The notes beneath the pieces were generated by a model that saw only the letters and a list, made by a program, of their open reading frames with translations, did not search any database and was not told where the DNA came from. Position numbers and translations under genes: made by a program. A DNA stretch of 5,910 nucleotides from the NCBI GenBank assembly GCA_017882655.1, contig JADGPB010000172.1, positions 1-5,910 on the forward strand, written 5' to 3'. The DNA is from Propionibacteriales bacterium. Lineage in GTDB: Bacteria > Actinomycetota > Actinomycetes > Propionibacteriales > Propionibacteriaceae. Shown piece after piece: positions 1-5,879 of the stretch (within the stretch, counting starts at the first letter, position 1; each line of letters opens with the position of its first letter).

Positions 1-141
1 GTCGTTCCGGCATGTTCCCGCGCGTTGAGCAGTGTTCACCAGGCCAGTACCGGCGACGTGAGATCCAGCGACTTCGCCGGAGAGATCAGCGTGAGCACGT
101 GCCGACGGTACCGAAAGCTGCGGAGGGGAGCGAGGGATCGG
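1..141. other. Left flank with no supported gene
   Basis: This stretch lies beyond the stop codon of the WYL regulator. Open frames run through it on both strands, but their translations are arginine-rich and low in complexity, as expected of shadow frames in GC-rich DNA, and none has a convincing ribosome binding site. The only structure I see is an imperfect direct repeat, GAGATCCAGCG at 60-70 and GAGATCAGCG at 82-91, whose meaning is unknown. The tail of a gene outside the window may reach into the first few dozen bases; for example a plus-strand frame stops at 26-28, but too little is present to identify anything. Confidence 0.4.
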
Positions 142-1125
142 TCAGGGCTCGTCGCGCGCGGGGTAGTGCTCGAGGGTACGAAGGGCCGCGGCGCGCACCT
201 CGTCCCGCAGCCAGGCCGGCTCGACGACCAGCATGTCCGGAGCCTCGGCGACCGCCATGGCCACGATGACGTGCGGCAACCGCACGGCCAGATGCCACAG
301 CACGCGGTGCTCGTCCGGCTCGTCGCTGCGGATCGTCGTCCCCGGTGCCAGCTGCATGCTCAGCATCCTGCGTACAGGCTCCTGCCTCTCCCTGGCCACG
401 GAGACGACGATCTCGAGCGGGTGGTCCCGCTGTTCCAGGCCGCTGCGCAGTCCGGCCCAGATGTCGGCGAGCGGCCGTGTGTCCGACGGCGCTGTCGGCT
501 CGGCGAGGACCGTGACCGCGTGGATCCGCGAGACCCGGTACGTGCGAAGCTCCTGGTCGCGCTCGGCGACGAGGTACCAGTGCCCCGAGCTGTCGACCAG
601 CCCGATCGGGTCGATCGTGCGTTCGTCTGCCGTGTCGGACCCCGCCGCGGCGTACGAGATCGTCAGGCGGCGCTTCGCGGACGTCGCCTCGCGCAGCGTC
701 GGCAGCCAGGGGACGCCTTCGGTCTCCCCGTACCAGCGCCTCCGATCCGAGTGCACGATCGTCCCGAGAGCCTCGGCGTCGGCGAGGGCGCCGCTGGGCG
801 CGGTGGCCGCGATCTTGGTGAGCGCCGACGTCAGGGCCGGTCCCAGGCCGAGGTCGGCCACCGCGTCACGCGACGACCAGGCGAACAGCGCCTGCGCCTC
901 GGCAGGGGTGATGCCGGTTGCCTCGGTGGTGAAGTCGTCGAGCAGCACGCAGCCGCCGTGGCGACCGCGCTCGGTGTAGACCGGCACGCCTGCCGCGGAC
1001 AGCGCCTCCATGTCGCGCAGCACCGTCCGCTCGCTCACTTCAAGCTCGTCGGCGAGCCAGGCGGCCGTCACCCGGCGGTGCCGCTGGAGCAGCATGAGGA
1101 GTCGAAGCAGACGATCGGCGCGCAT
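142..1125 (-). CDS. WYL-domain transcriptional regulator (YafY/DeoR-like)
   Basis: This is a cytoplasmic DNA-binding regulator of 327 residues, the usual length for YafY-like WYL proteins. Residues 1-60 form a winged helix-turn-helix: RLLRLLMLLQ, then LADELEVSERTVLRDMEAL as the helix-turn-helix and GVPVYTERGRHGG as the wing. A linker leads to the WYL domain (about 143-215), which contains the literal signature GHWYLVAER at 181-189 and the conserved RTYRVSRI at 194-201. A C-terminal WCX-like segment occupies about 236-320. WYL domains are known as ligand-sensing modules in bacterial regulators; the ligand here cannot be read from sequence. The ATG at 1125 fits the start of the helix-turn-helix family pattern, although its upstream ribosome site is weak (GAGAA-like). 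The gene is divergent from the TIGR03086-like gene, with 100 bp between them holding two palindromes, so autoregulation and control of that neighbour are likely inferences. Confidence 0.93.
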   Translation of the reverse strand: MRADRLLRLLMLLQRHRRVTAAWLADELEVSERTVLRDMEALSAAGVPVYTERGRHGGCVLLDDFTTEATGITPAEAQALFAWSSRDAVADLGLGPALTSALTKIAATAPSGALADAEALGTIVHSDRRRWYGETEGVPWLPTLREATSAKRRLTISYAAAGSDTADERTIDPIGLVDSSGHWYLVAERDQELRTYRVSRIHAVTVLAEPTAPSDTRPLADIWAGLRSGLEQRDHPLEIVVSVARERQEPVRRMLSMQLAPGTTIRSDEPDEHRVLWHLAVRLPHVIVAMAVAEAPDMLVVEPAWLRDEVRAAALRTLEHYPARDEP

Positions 1126-1147
1126 GGAAGGATTCTCGTCCTAAAAC

Positions 1148-1176
1148 CTGACAGGAGGTGTCATGTTCTCGATGTT
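1148..1176 (+). promoter_or_regulatory. Possible promoter of the TIGR03086-like gene
   Basis: CTGACA (1148-1153) matches five of six bases of the sigma-70 -35 consensus. It is followed after 17 bp by GATGTT (1171-1176), which keeps only the most conserved -10 bases (A at position 2 and the final T). Transcription would start near 1183 and leave a leader of about 43 bases. The -10 is poor, so this is tentative. Confidence 0.3.
1149..1163. promoter_or_regulatory. Candidate operator TGACA-N5-TGTCA
   Basis: A perfect inverted repeat, TGACA-GGAGG-TGTCA, lies in the divergent spacer between the WYL regulator and the TIGR03086-like gene. Its left arm overlaps CTGACA (1148-1153), a -35-like box for the plus-strand gene, and its right arm reads ATGACA on the minus strand, a -35-like box for the regulator. 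A dimer bound here could therefore block both directions. That the WYL protein binds here is inference from position and symmetry; the second palindrome 11 bp downstream is an alternative site. Confidence 0.5.
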
Positions 1177-1189
1177 GACTTGAAGTCAA
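1175..1189. promoter_or_regulatory. 15-bp palindrome TTGACTT-G-AAGTCAA
   Basis: A perfect inverted repeat with 7-base arms and a single central base sits 11 bp downstream of the TGACA-N5-TGTCA element. Each arm begins as TTGACT when read on its own strand, so it may double as a -35 box, but neither strand has a good -10 at the right spacing. On the plus strand it would lie around the predicted transcription start. It may be a second operator or a site for a different regulator. Confidence 0.4.
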
Positions 1190-1225
1190 GCGTCGCCCGA
1201 CGCACCCACTCGAAGGAGAAGAGTC

Positions 1226-1804
1226 ATGACCGCATTCGACCCCCGACCCATGTTGGCAACCGCGATGGACCAGGCGGGAGACCTCATCGCGGCGGTCAAG
1301 CCGGAGCAGGCGCATCTGCCGACGCCGTGCGAGGACTACGACGTGAACCGGCTGATCGGCCACCTGCAGGCGGTCGTACGCCGCATCGGCGTCGTGCTCA
1401 GCGGGCAGCCGTTCTGGTCCGTACCGCGCGAGCTGGAGACGACCGACTGGGTTGCCGATTGGACCGCCGGACGCGCGGCGACGGACGCTGTGCTGGCCGA
1501 CGACGAGTGCCTGACCCGTGAGGTGACTGTGCCTTGGGGCACCGTCCCTGGAGCTTCCGCCGCTGCCTCGTACATCGGCGAGCTGACTGTCCATGCCTGG
1601 GACCTCGCCATGGCGCTCGGAACCCCGGAGGTGCTCGACGTCGGGTTGGCCACCGCGGCGCTGCCGGCGTACATGGACAAGGTCCCGGCCGAGCCGCGTG
1701 GCCCGGAGATCCCGTTCGGACCCGTGGTCGAGGTCGGCCCGGACGCCGATCCGTACGAGAAGCTCGTCGCCTGGACCGGCCGCGACCCGCGCTGGGCGGC
1801 CTGA
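1226..1804 (+). CDS. TIGR03086-family metal-binding protein (mycothiol maleylpyruvate isomerase-like)
   Basis: This is a soluble helical protein of 192 residues in the DinB/MDMPI superfamily, which in actinobacteria includes mycothiol-dependent enzymes. Residues 32-47 (PTPCEDYDVNRLIGHL) match the conserved N-terminal motif PTPC-x-x-(W/Y)-DV-x-x-L-x-x-H, with H46 as the expected metal ligand. Residues 119-128 (ELTVHAWDLA) match the second motif, with H123 and probably E119 as further ligands. The C-terminus WTGRDPRWAA is also family-like. Several relatives bind a divalent metal and activate mycothiol, but the TIGR03086 group has no general assigned reaction, so substrate and chemistry are unknown. 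The ATG at 1226 has a strong site, AAGGAG at 1213-1218, with 7-base spacing. It is divergent from the WYL regulator, its likely controller, and convergent with tetR, 34 bp away. Confidence 0.88.
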   Translation: MTAFDPRPMLATAMDQAGDLIAAVKPEQAHLPTPCEDYDVNRLIGHLQAVVRRIGVVLSGQPFWSVPRELETTDWVADWTAGRAATDAVLADDECLTREVTVPWGTVPGASAAASYIGELTVHAWDLAMALGTPEVLDVGLATAALPAYMDKVPAEPRGPEIPFGPVVEVGPDADPYEKLVAWTGRDPRWAA

Positions 1805-1838
1805 TGGCTGCGCCCTCACTGCGGCGAGGCGGAGCGGC

Positions 1839-2510
1839 TCAGGCGAGAAGCCTCTGCAGACCATCGAGTATCAGGCTGAGCCCGAACTCGAAGTCGGCGC
1901 CGTCGTCGTGGACGGACGTGATCGCGTAGTCGACCATCTCCCTGAGATATGGGTACTCGTCCGCTGGGATCGCATGGCTGAAGGCCTCCGCCATCTCCTC
2001 CGGCGACATGTCGCTTCCAGCGGAGAGGTTGAGCTGCTGTCGACCGAAGCCATAGACGTAGCTGTCCAGGATCGAGAACGCACGGGCGGACATCTCGAGT
2101 GAGAACCCCGCGCGCCGGAGCGTCCCCACCACCCAGTCGAAGTAGCGGAGTCTCGCCGGACCGCTGCTCTCTCGTGAGTCGACCAGTCCGCTCGCCCATG
2201 GGTGACGCGTGAAGACGGCCTGGGCCGAGGTCGCTCTCCGGCGCATGGCCTCCTTCCAGTCGGCCGTGTCCGACGGAAGGTCGATCTCGCCCACGACGAG
2301 ATCGACCATGCCGTCGAGGATGTCGTCCTTGTTGGCCACGTGGTTGTAGAGCGACATCGCCTCGACACGGAGCCTCTGGCCGAGCTCGCGCATCGTGAGC
2401 GACCCAAGGCCCGCCTCGTCGACGAGCGAGACGGCAGCAGCGAGGACCCGTTCCCTGCTCAAGGGCGCACGGGAACCGGGACTCGGTGTGGGTCGTGTCG
2501 GAACGGGCAA
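1839..2510 (-). CDS. TetR-family transcriptional regulator with TetR_C-type ligand domain
   Basis: This is a 223-residue repressor-type protein. The TetR helix-turn-helix spans about 18-65, with LSRERVLAAAVSLVDEAG followed by SLTMRELGQRLRVEAMSLY and NHVANKDDILDGMVD; the A-x-SLYNHV-x-NKDD pattern is characteristic. The C-terminal domain (about 80-223) ends with FEFGLSLILDGLQRLL, typical of the tetracycline-repressor-like C domain that forms the dimer interface and ligand pocket. Members bind palindromic operators and release them on binding a small hydrophobic effector; the effector here is not predictable. Translation starts at TTG (2510): an in-frame TGA lies four codons upstream, and AGGTGG precedes the TTG by four bases. 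The gene is divergent from the membrane-protein gene at 2650, and tandem palindromes lie in the shared promoter, so it probably represses that gene and itself. Confidence 0.93.
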   Translation of the reverse strand: MPVPTRPTPSPGSRAPLSRERVLAAAVSLVDEAGLGSLTMRELGQRLRVEAMSLYNHVANKDDILDGMVDLVVGEIDLPSDTADWKEAMRRRATSAQAVFTRHPWASGLVDSRESSGPARLRYFDWVVGTLRRAGFSLEMSARAFSILDSYVYGFGRQQLNLSAGSDMSPEEMAEAFSHAIPADEYPYLREMVDYAITSVHDDGADFEFGLSLILDGLQRLLA

Positions 2511-2514
2511 TCTT

Positions 2515-2520
2515 CCACCT
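2515..2520 (-). promoter_or_regulatory. Ribosome binding site fixing the TTG start of tetR
   Basis: AGGTGG on the minus strand is followed by AAGA and then the TTG codon at 2510. An in-frame TGA overlaps the upstream edge of this site, so translation cannot begin further upstream. The only other in-frame candidate nearby is a TTG at residue 17, just before the helix-turn-helix, without a comparable site. Confidence 0.7.
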
Positions 2521-2560
2521 CAGGGGACGGCGCACTGGGTGCGGTTCTGTCGGTACCTCC

Positions 2561-2590
2561 TTGACGAACTTACAACGTAAATGCCATACT
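2561..2590 (+). promoter_or_regulatory. Sigma-70-like promoter of the membrane-protein gene
   Basis: TTGACG (2561-2566) matches five of six -35 bases. After an 18-bp spacer, CATACT (2585-2590) matches four of six -10 bases, including A2 and the final T. Transcription would start near 2597, giving a leader of about 53 bases before the ATG at 2650. Two operator-like repeats lie in the spacer and across the -10/start region, so this promoter is almost certainly repressible. Confidence 0.6.
2568..2580. promoter_or_regulatory. Candidate TetR operator, copy 1
   Basis: ACTTACAACGTAA contains the inverted repeat TTAC-AAC-GTAA (2570-2580). It lies wholly in the spacer between the -35 and -10 boxes of the plus-strand promoter. 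It is identical over 13 bases to copy 2, whose start is 20 bp downstream, about two helical turns, placing both on the same DNA face. Binding by the divergent TetR protein is inferred from position and symmetry. Confidence 0.7.
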
Positions 2591-2600
2591 TACAACGTAA
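2588..2600. promoter_or_regulatory. Candidate TetR operator, copy 2
   Basis: The second ACTTACAACGTAA repeat overlaps the last three bases of the -10 box and runs over the likely start point. With the following G its symmetry extends to CTTAC-AAC-GTAAG (2589-2601), one base pair longer than in copy 1, so it may be the stronger site. Occupation here would block RNA polymerase directly. Confidence 0.7.
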
Positions 2601-2638
2601 GCCCATCGGAGTGTCGGACAAACGGAGCCCGACCAGAG

Positions 2639-2643
2639 AGGAG
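2639..2643 (+). promoter_or_regulatory. Ribosome binding site fixing the start at 2650
   Basis: AGGAG with 6-base spacing precedes the ATG at 2650. The open frame extends back to an ATG at 2581, but that codon lies between the -35 and -10 elements, upstream of the predicted transcript start, and cannot be used from this promoter. The 2650 start is therefore preferred. Confidence 0.75.
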
Positions 2644-2649
2644 ACCACC

Positions 2650-3402
2650 ATGAACACATCGGCGAGTGGAACTGGACAGCAGGACAAGGTCGGGGGCCTT
2701 GCCGCCCTGTACCTCGGAGCGGCCTACGTGGTCGCCATGCCCTTCTTCCTGGTGTTCGTGAAGTACATGGATGTCGTGGATCCCGTCGAGAAGGTGAACG
2801 CACTCATCGCCAATCACGACAGCATGCGCATCATGAACCTCATCACCTACGTGGTGTTCGGCATCGTTCTGGCCGTTCTGGCCCTGTCGCTTCACGCCCG
2901 CCTGCGCCGTGGAGCGCCGACTCTGTCTCAGGCGGCGAGCATGGTCGGATGCATCTGGGCAGCCATGCTCGTCGCGAGCGGTTTGACGTTCAATGCCGGG
3001 ATGGCGGCAGTCGTCGACCTCCATGCCACCAGTCCTGCGCAGGCAGTATCCGCCTGGCAGGCGATCGAGCCGGTGGCAGACGGCCTCGGGAGCGCCGGCG
3101 GGGAGCTCCTCGGCGGCCTGTGGGTCCTGCTCGTGAGCTTGGCTGCGCTGCGAGGGGCCGCCCTGCCCAAGGCGCTGAACTGGTGCGGAGTGGCAGTCGG
3201 CGCCGCCGGCGTTCTCTCCAACGTGCCGGCTCTGGCGGACTTGGCGAAGGTCTTCGGGTTGCTGCAGATCGTGTGGTTCGTGTGGTTGGGGATCGTCATG
3301 CTGCGCACAGCCTCGAATCGCCTTGTTCCCGTCGCCACAGAGCGAGTGGACGTAGCTGCTCCGCTCTCAGTGAACGGGCTCCACACAGGCACGCGCCACT
3401 AG
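2650..3402 (+). CDS. Six-helix integral membrane protein, DUF4386-like
   Basis: This is a 250-residue inner-membrane protein of unknown function. I count about six hydrophobic segments: residues 16-38, 62-82, 95-115, 147-168, 175-193 and 200-219, with a hydrophilic tail of about 30 residues. The order of features resembles the DUF4386 group: an N-terminal helix beginning GGLAALYLGAAYVV, a loop with VEKVNALIANHDSMRIMN before helix 2, LALSLHARL at its end, and an ALPKALNWCGVAVG helix start near 171. The family match is by eye and moderate; no catalytic residues or transport signature are evident, so it could be a different small helical membrane family. It is divergent from tetR and controlled by a promoter carrying two operator-like repeats, which suggests an inducible role, perhaps in response to a membrane-active or lipophilic compound. 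It ends 15 bp from the convergent exporter gene. Confidence 0.85.
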   Translation: MNTSASGTGQQDKVGGLAALYLGAAYVVAMPFFLVFVKYMDVVDPVEKVNALIANHDSMRIMNLITYVVFGIVLAVLALSLHARLRRGAPTLSQAASMVGCIWAAMLVASGLTFNAGMAAVVDLHATSPAQAVSAWQAIEPVADGLGSAGGELLGGLWVLLVSLAALRGAALPKALNWCGVAVGAAGVLSNVPALADLAKVFGLLQIVWFVWLGIVMLRTASNRLVPVATERVDVAAPLSVNGLHTGTRH

Positions 3403-3417
3403 GTCGGACACGGTCCA

Positions 3418-4170
3418 CTAGAGCAGCAGCGAGATCGCAGCGATCGCGGTCGCGGCCAGGGTGAGGCGCTCGAACCAGAGCTGGCTCACCTTCTTGATGA
3501 GGATGCGGCCGAGCCAGGTGCCGAGCAGTACGGCTGGGAGCAGGATCAGCGTCAGCCACAGGGTCGAGACGTGGAACAACCCGAGGGCCGCGGAGAACGG
3601 CACCTTGGTCAGGTTGATGATCAGGTAGTAGTAGGCGCCCGTACCGAGGAACCGGGTCTTGTCGACGCGGGCGGCCAGCAGGTACAGGCTCATCACCGGG
3701 CCCGCAGCGTTGGCCGTCATCGTCGTGAAGCCGGCAGCCACACCCGTACCGATCGTGGCTGCCGGGTGCATCGTCTTGACCCCGTCGTCGATCACCGGCT
3801 TGCGACGGCTGATCAGCTGCAGGACGAGCATCACGACGAGGATGACGCCGATGAACGTCTTGAGCCCGACGTCAGGCACGAACCGTACGAACAGGGCCCC
3901 CAGCGCGATGCCCGGCAGCACGGACGGGAGGAGCTTCTTGAGCAGGCCCCAGTCGGCGTGCTTGTGATAGGTCCAGACCCCGATGACGTCACCGATGATC
4001 AGGAGCAGGAGCACCGCGGCCGTGGACTCCTTGGCCGGCATGAGCTGCGCGAAGATCCCGACGGCCAGGGTGGCAATGCCGCCGACCGATGTCTTCGAGA
4101 CGCCGATGATGAAGGCGGCGAAGATCGCGAGGGTCAGGGCAAGGACGGTCGGGGCGAAGGGGAGAGTCAC
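3418..4170 (-). CDS. TauE/SafE-family anion (sulfite/sulfonate) exporter
   Basis: This is a polytopic inner-membrane permease of 250 residues from the preferred start, normal for TauE/SafE. Hydrophobic segments fall at about 8-23, 28-44, 50-67, 79-97, 103-121, 138-168, 177-195, 203-222 and 233-249. The two-fold repeat typical of the family is visible: GVSKTSVGGIATLAVG (23-38) in the first half and GFTTMTANAAGP (147-158) in the second. Characterised relatives export sulfite, sulfoacetate or related anions, but many members are uncharacterised. The frame allows a GTG at 4182 (254 residues). I prefer the GTG at 4170 because it overlaps the TGA of the upstream glucosidase as GTGA, a standard translational-coupling arrangement. 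Neither start has a clear ribosome site, which also favours coupling. It would be co-transcribed with the GH13 gene; the pairing is functionally unexpected. Confidence 0.9.
   Translation of the reverse strand: MTLPFAPTVLALTLAIFAAFIIGVSKTSVGGIATLAVGIFAQLMPAKESTAAVLLLLIIGDVIGVWTYHKHADWGLLKKLLPSVLPGIALGALFVRFVPDVGLKTFIGVILVVMLVLQLISRRKPVIDDGVKTMHPAATIGTGVAAGFTTMTANAAGPVMSLYLLAARVDKTRFLGTGAYYYLIINLTKVPFSAALGLFHVSTLWLTLILLPAVLLGTWLGRILIKKVSQLWFERLTLAATAIAAISLLL
4167..4170 (-). other. GTGA stop/start overlap coupling GH13 and exporter genes
   Basis: On the minus strand the bases GTGA contain both the GTG start preferred for the TauE/SafE gene (4170-4168) and the TGA stop of the alpha-glucosidase (4169-4167). 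This indicates one transcript and probably re-initiation by ribosomes finishing the glucosidase. If the alternative GTG at 4182 is used instead, the overlap becomes 16 bases. Confidence 0.7.
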
Positions 4171-5879
4171 ACAGAGAACCACACCGCAGTGTCGCGACCG
4201 ATTCCCGCCGACACGTCGCCTGAGGCGAGAATAGGCCGACTGTTGTCAGGAATCGGTACGACGTCGTCGCCGTAGTTCACGATGCACCGGAAGCCTGGCT
4301 CGCGTGTGAAGCTCAGCACGTTCGGGCTTGTCTCGTCCCACGTCAGGGTGCCGTCGCCCAGCGCCGGGTTGCGGTGCCGCTCGGCGAGCGCCGCCCTGTA
4401 CAGCTCGAGCTGGCTTCCGGGCACACCGGTCTGCGCGGCGATCGTGAGGTCTGCCCAGTTCGCCGGTTGTGGGAGCCAAGGCTGGCCGATGCCTGGCCCG
4501 AACCCGTACGGCGGTTCCGTTCCCGACCACGGCAGCGGGACACGGCAGCCGTCGCGCCCGCGGACCGTGTGTCCCGAGCGCTCCCAGGTCGGGTCCTGCA
4601 ACGACTCGGTGGGAAGGTCCTCGACCTCGGGCAGGCCCAGCTCGTCGCCTTGATAGATGTACGCGACACCGGGCAGGGCGAACTCGAGCAGGGCGGCCGC
4701 CCGCGCGCGACGCCGACCGAGCGCGACGTCGGTGGGGAGTGGCGCGAAGTGCTCGGCGAACTTCTGGCCGTCATCCGGGTGAACACCGTCGGCGAGGAAG
4801 CGCCAGCCGGTCTCCGCCTTGCCGTACCGCGTCACCACGCGGGTCGTGTCGTGGTTGCCGATCACCCAGGTGGGAGGCGCGCCGACCTCCGCGTGAACTC
4901 GCAGGATGGTCTCGATCATCGCCCGCTGTGAGGGGGCGGTCCACTCGCACCAGAGGTGGTCGAAGTTGAACGTCGTGTGGAGTCGTCCCGGCGCCACGTA
5001 GCTGACCAGCCGCTCGGCCGGGTTCATGTGCGCCTCGGAGACGAAGATCCTCTTACCCAGGTGGTCTCCGGCGTACGAGTCGGCGATCGCCCGCCAGCGA
5101 CGGTGGATGTGCTCGACGGCCGGCTGGTCCCAGTACGGGGCGCCGATCGACTTCTGGGTCGTCCCGTAGCCGGTCTTGGGATCGACGGTGGTGTCGGGGA
5201 ACGACTGGTCCTTCGCCATGGAGTCGGCGACGTCGACGCGAATCCCGTCGATGCCGCGGTCGAACCAGAACCGGATGACAGCATCGAACATGTCGGCGAC
5301 GGCCGGGTTCTCCCAGTTCCAGTCGGGCTGCTCGGGAGCGAACATGTGGCAGTACCACTGCTCCTCGTGGCCGTCGGCGTCGATGATCCGTTCCCAGGCC
5401 GGCCCGCCGAAGATTGCGCCCCAGTTCGTCGGCGGGAGGTTCCCACCGGGTCCACGACCGTCGCGGAAGATGAACATCTCCCTCTCGCGCGATCCGGGTC
5501 CCGCCGCGACCGCGGCCTGGAACAAGGGATGGTCGCTGGAGGCGTGGTTGGGTACGAGGTCGATGAAGACCCGCAGTCCGAGACCATGCGCCTCGTTGAC
5601 GAACAGCGCTGCGTCGTCGAGCGTCCCGTACCGGGGGTCGATGTCGCAGTAGTCCGCCACGTCGTAGCCGCCGTCGGCCAGTGGCGAGGGGTACCAGGGG
5701 CTGACCCACACGGCGTCGACGCCGAGCGAGGCGAGGTAGCCCAACGCATGGGACATGCCGAGGAGGTCTCCCGTACCGTCACCGTTCCCGTCGTGGAACG
5801 ATCGCGGATAGATCTGGTAGACCACCGAGTGCCGCCACCAGTCGAGGTCGGCGAAGTTCGGCGAAGGAACGTGGGCCAT
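4167..5879 (-). CDS. GH13 alpha-glucosidase (oligo-1,6-glucosidase/AglA-like)
   Basis: This is a complete 570-residue cytoplasmic enzyme (no signal peptide) that should hydrolyse alpha-glucosidic bonds of maltose, isomaltose-type or short alpha-gluco-oligosaccharides with retention. The catalytic barrel starts at WWRHSVVYQIYPRSF (14-28). A calcium-type loop follows (D30, N32, D34, D38). Conserved regions are all intact: DLVPNH (107-112), QPDWNW (184-189), GIRVDV with nucleophile D216, FVSEAH with acid/base E282, and GNHDTTR with D344. IYQGDELGLPE (408-418) and a C-terminal beta domain ending DTAVWFSV complete the fold. The overall pattern, including MFIFRDGRGPGG and FAPEQPDWNWENP, resembles actinobacterial GH13 subfamily 30 alpha-glucosidases; the subfamily is assigned by eye. 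The ATG at 5879 has GAAGGA (5885-5890) with 5-base spacing. Only 31 bases upstream are visible, so whether transporter genes precede it is unknown. It overlaps the exporter gene by four bases. Confidence 0.95.
   Translation of the reverse strand: MAHVPSPNFADLDWWRHSVVYQIYPRSFHDGNGDGTGDLLGMSHALGYLASLGVDAVWVSPWYPSPLADGGYDVADYCDIDPRYGTLDDAALFVNEAHGLGLRVFIDLVPNHASSDHPLFQAAVAAGPGSREREMFIFRDGRGPGGNLPPTNWGAIFGGPAWERIIDADGHEEQWYCHMFAPEQPDWNWENPAVADMFDAVIRFWFDRGIDGIRVDVADSMAKDQSFPDTTVDPKTGYGTTQKSIGAPYWDQPAVEHIHRRWRAIADSYAGDHLGKRIFVSEAHMNPAERLVSYVAPGRLHTTFNFDHLWCEWTAPSQRAMIETILRVHAEVGAPPTWVIGNHDTTRVVTRYGKAETGWRFLADGVHPDDGQKFAEHFAPLPTDVALGRRRARAAALLEFALPGVAYIYQGDELGLPEVEDLPTESLQDPTWERSGHTVRGRDGCRVPLPWSGTEPPYGFGPGIGQPWLPQPANWADLTIAAQTGVPGSQLELYRAALAERHRNPALGDGTLTWDETSPNVLSFTREPGFRCIVNYGDDVVPIPDNSRPILASGDVSAGIGRDTAVWFSV

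Noticed and set aside
60..91. Imperfect direct repeat GAGATC(C)AGCG near the left edge
   Set aside because: Two copies of about ten bases with one indel are easily explained by chance, and no gene or promoter uses them.
25..1521. A 498-residue plus-strand open frame antisense to the WYL gene and running into the next gene
   Set aside because: Its translation is rich in Arg, Gly, Pro and Ala without domain patterns. It overlaps the whole of a well-supported WYL gene and most of the TIGR03086 gene; it is a GC-driven shadow frame.
1805..1838. Possible terminator in the 34-bp convergent gap between the TIGR03086-like gene and tetR
   Set aside because: Only a short CGCC/GGCG pairing with an eight-base loop is visible and there is no T run on either strand.
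2581..2649. Upstream ATG extending the membrane protein by 23 residues
   Set aside because: The codon lies between the -35 and -10 boxes of the predicted promoter, has no ribosome site, and the extension is hydrophilic and unlike the family; the ATG at 2650 has AGGAG at good spacing.
3406..3416. Small hairpin GGAC-ACG-GTCC in the 15-bp gap between the convergent membrane-protein and exporter genes
   Set aside because: The stem is only four base pairs and has no U tract, too weak to call a terminator.
3571..4275. A 234-residue plus-strand frame antisense to the exporter
   Set aside because: Its translation is dominated by Asp, Glu, Arg, Gly and His, the pattern expected antisense to a hydrophobic membrane protein in GC-rich DNA; no family resemblance.
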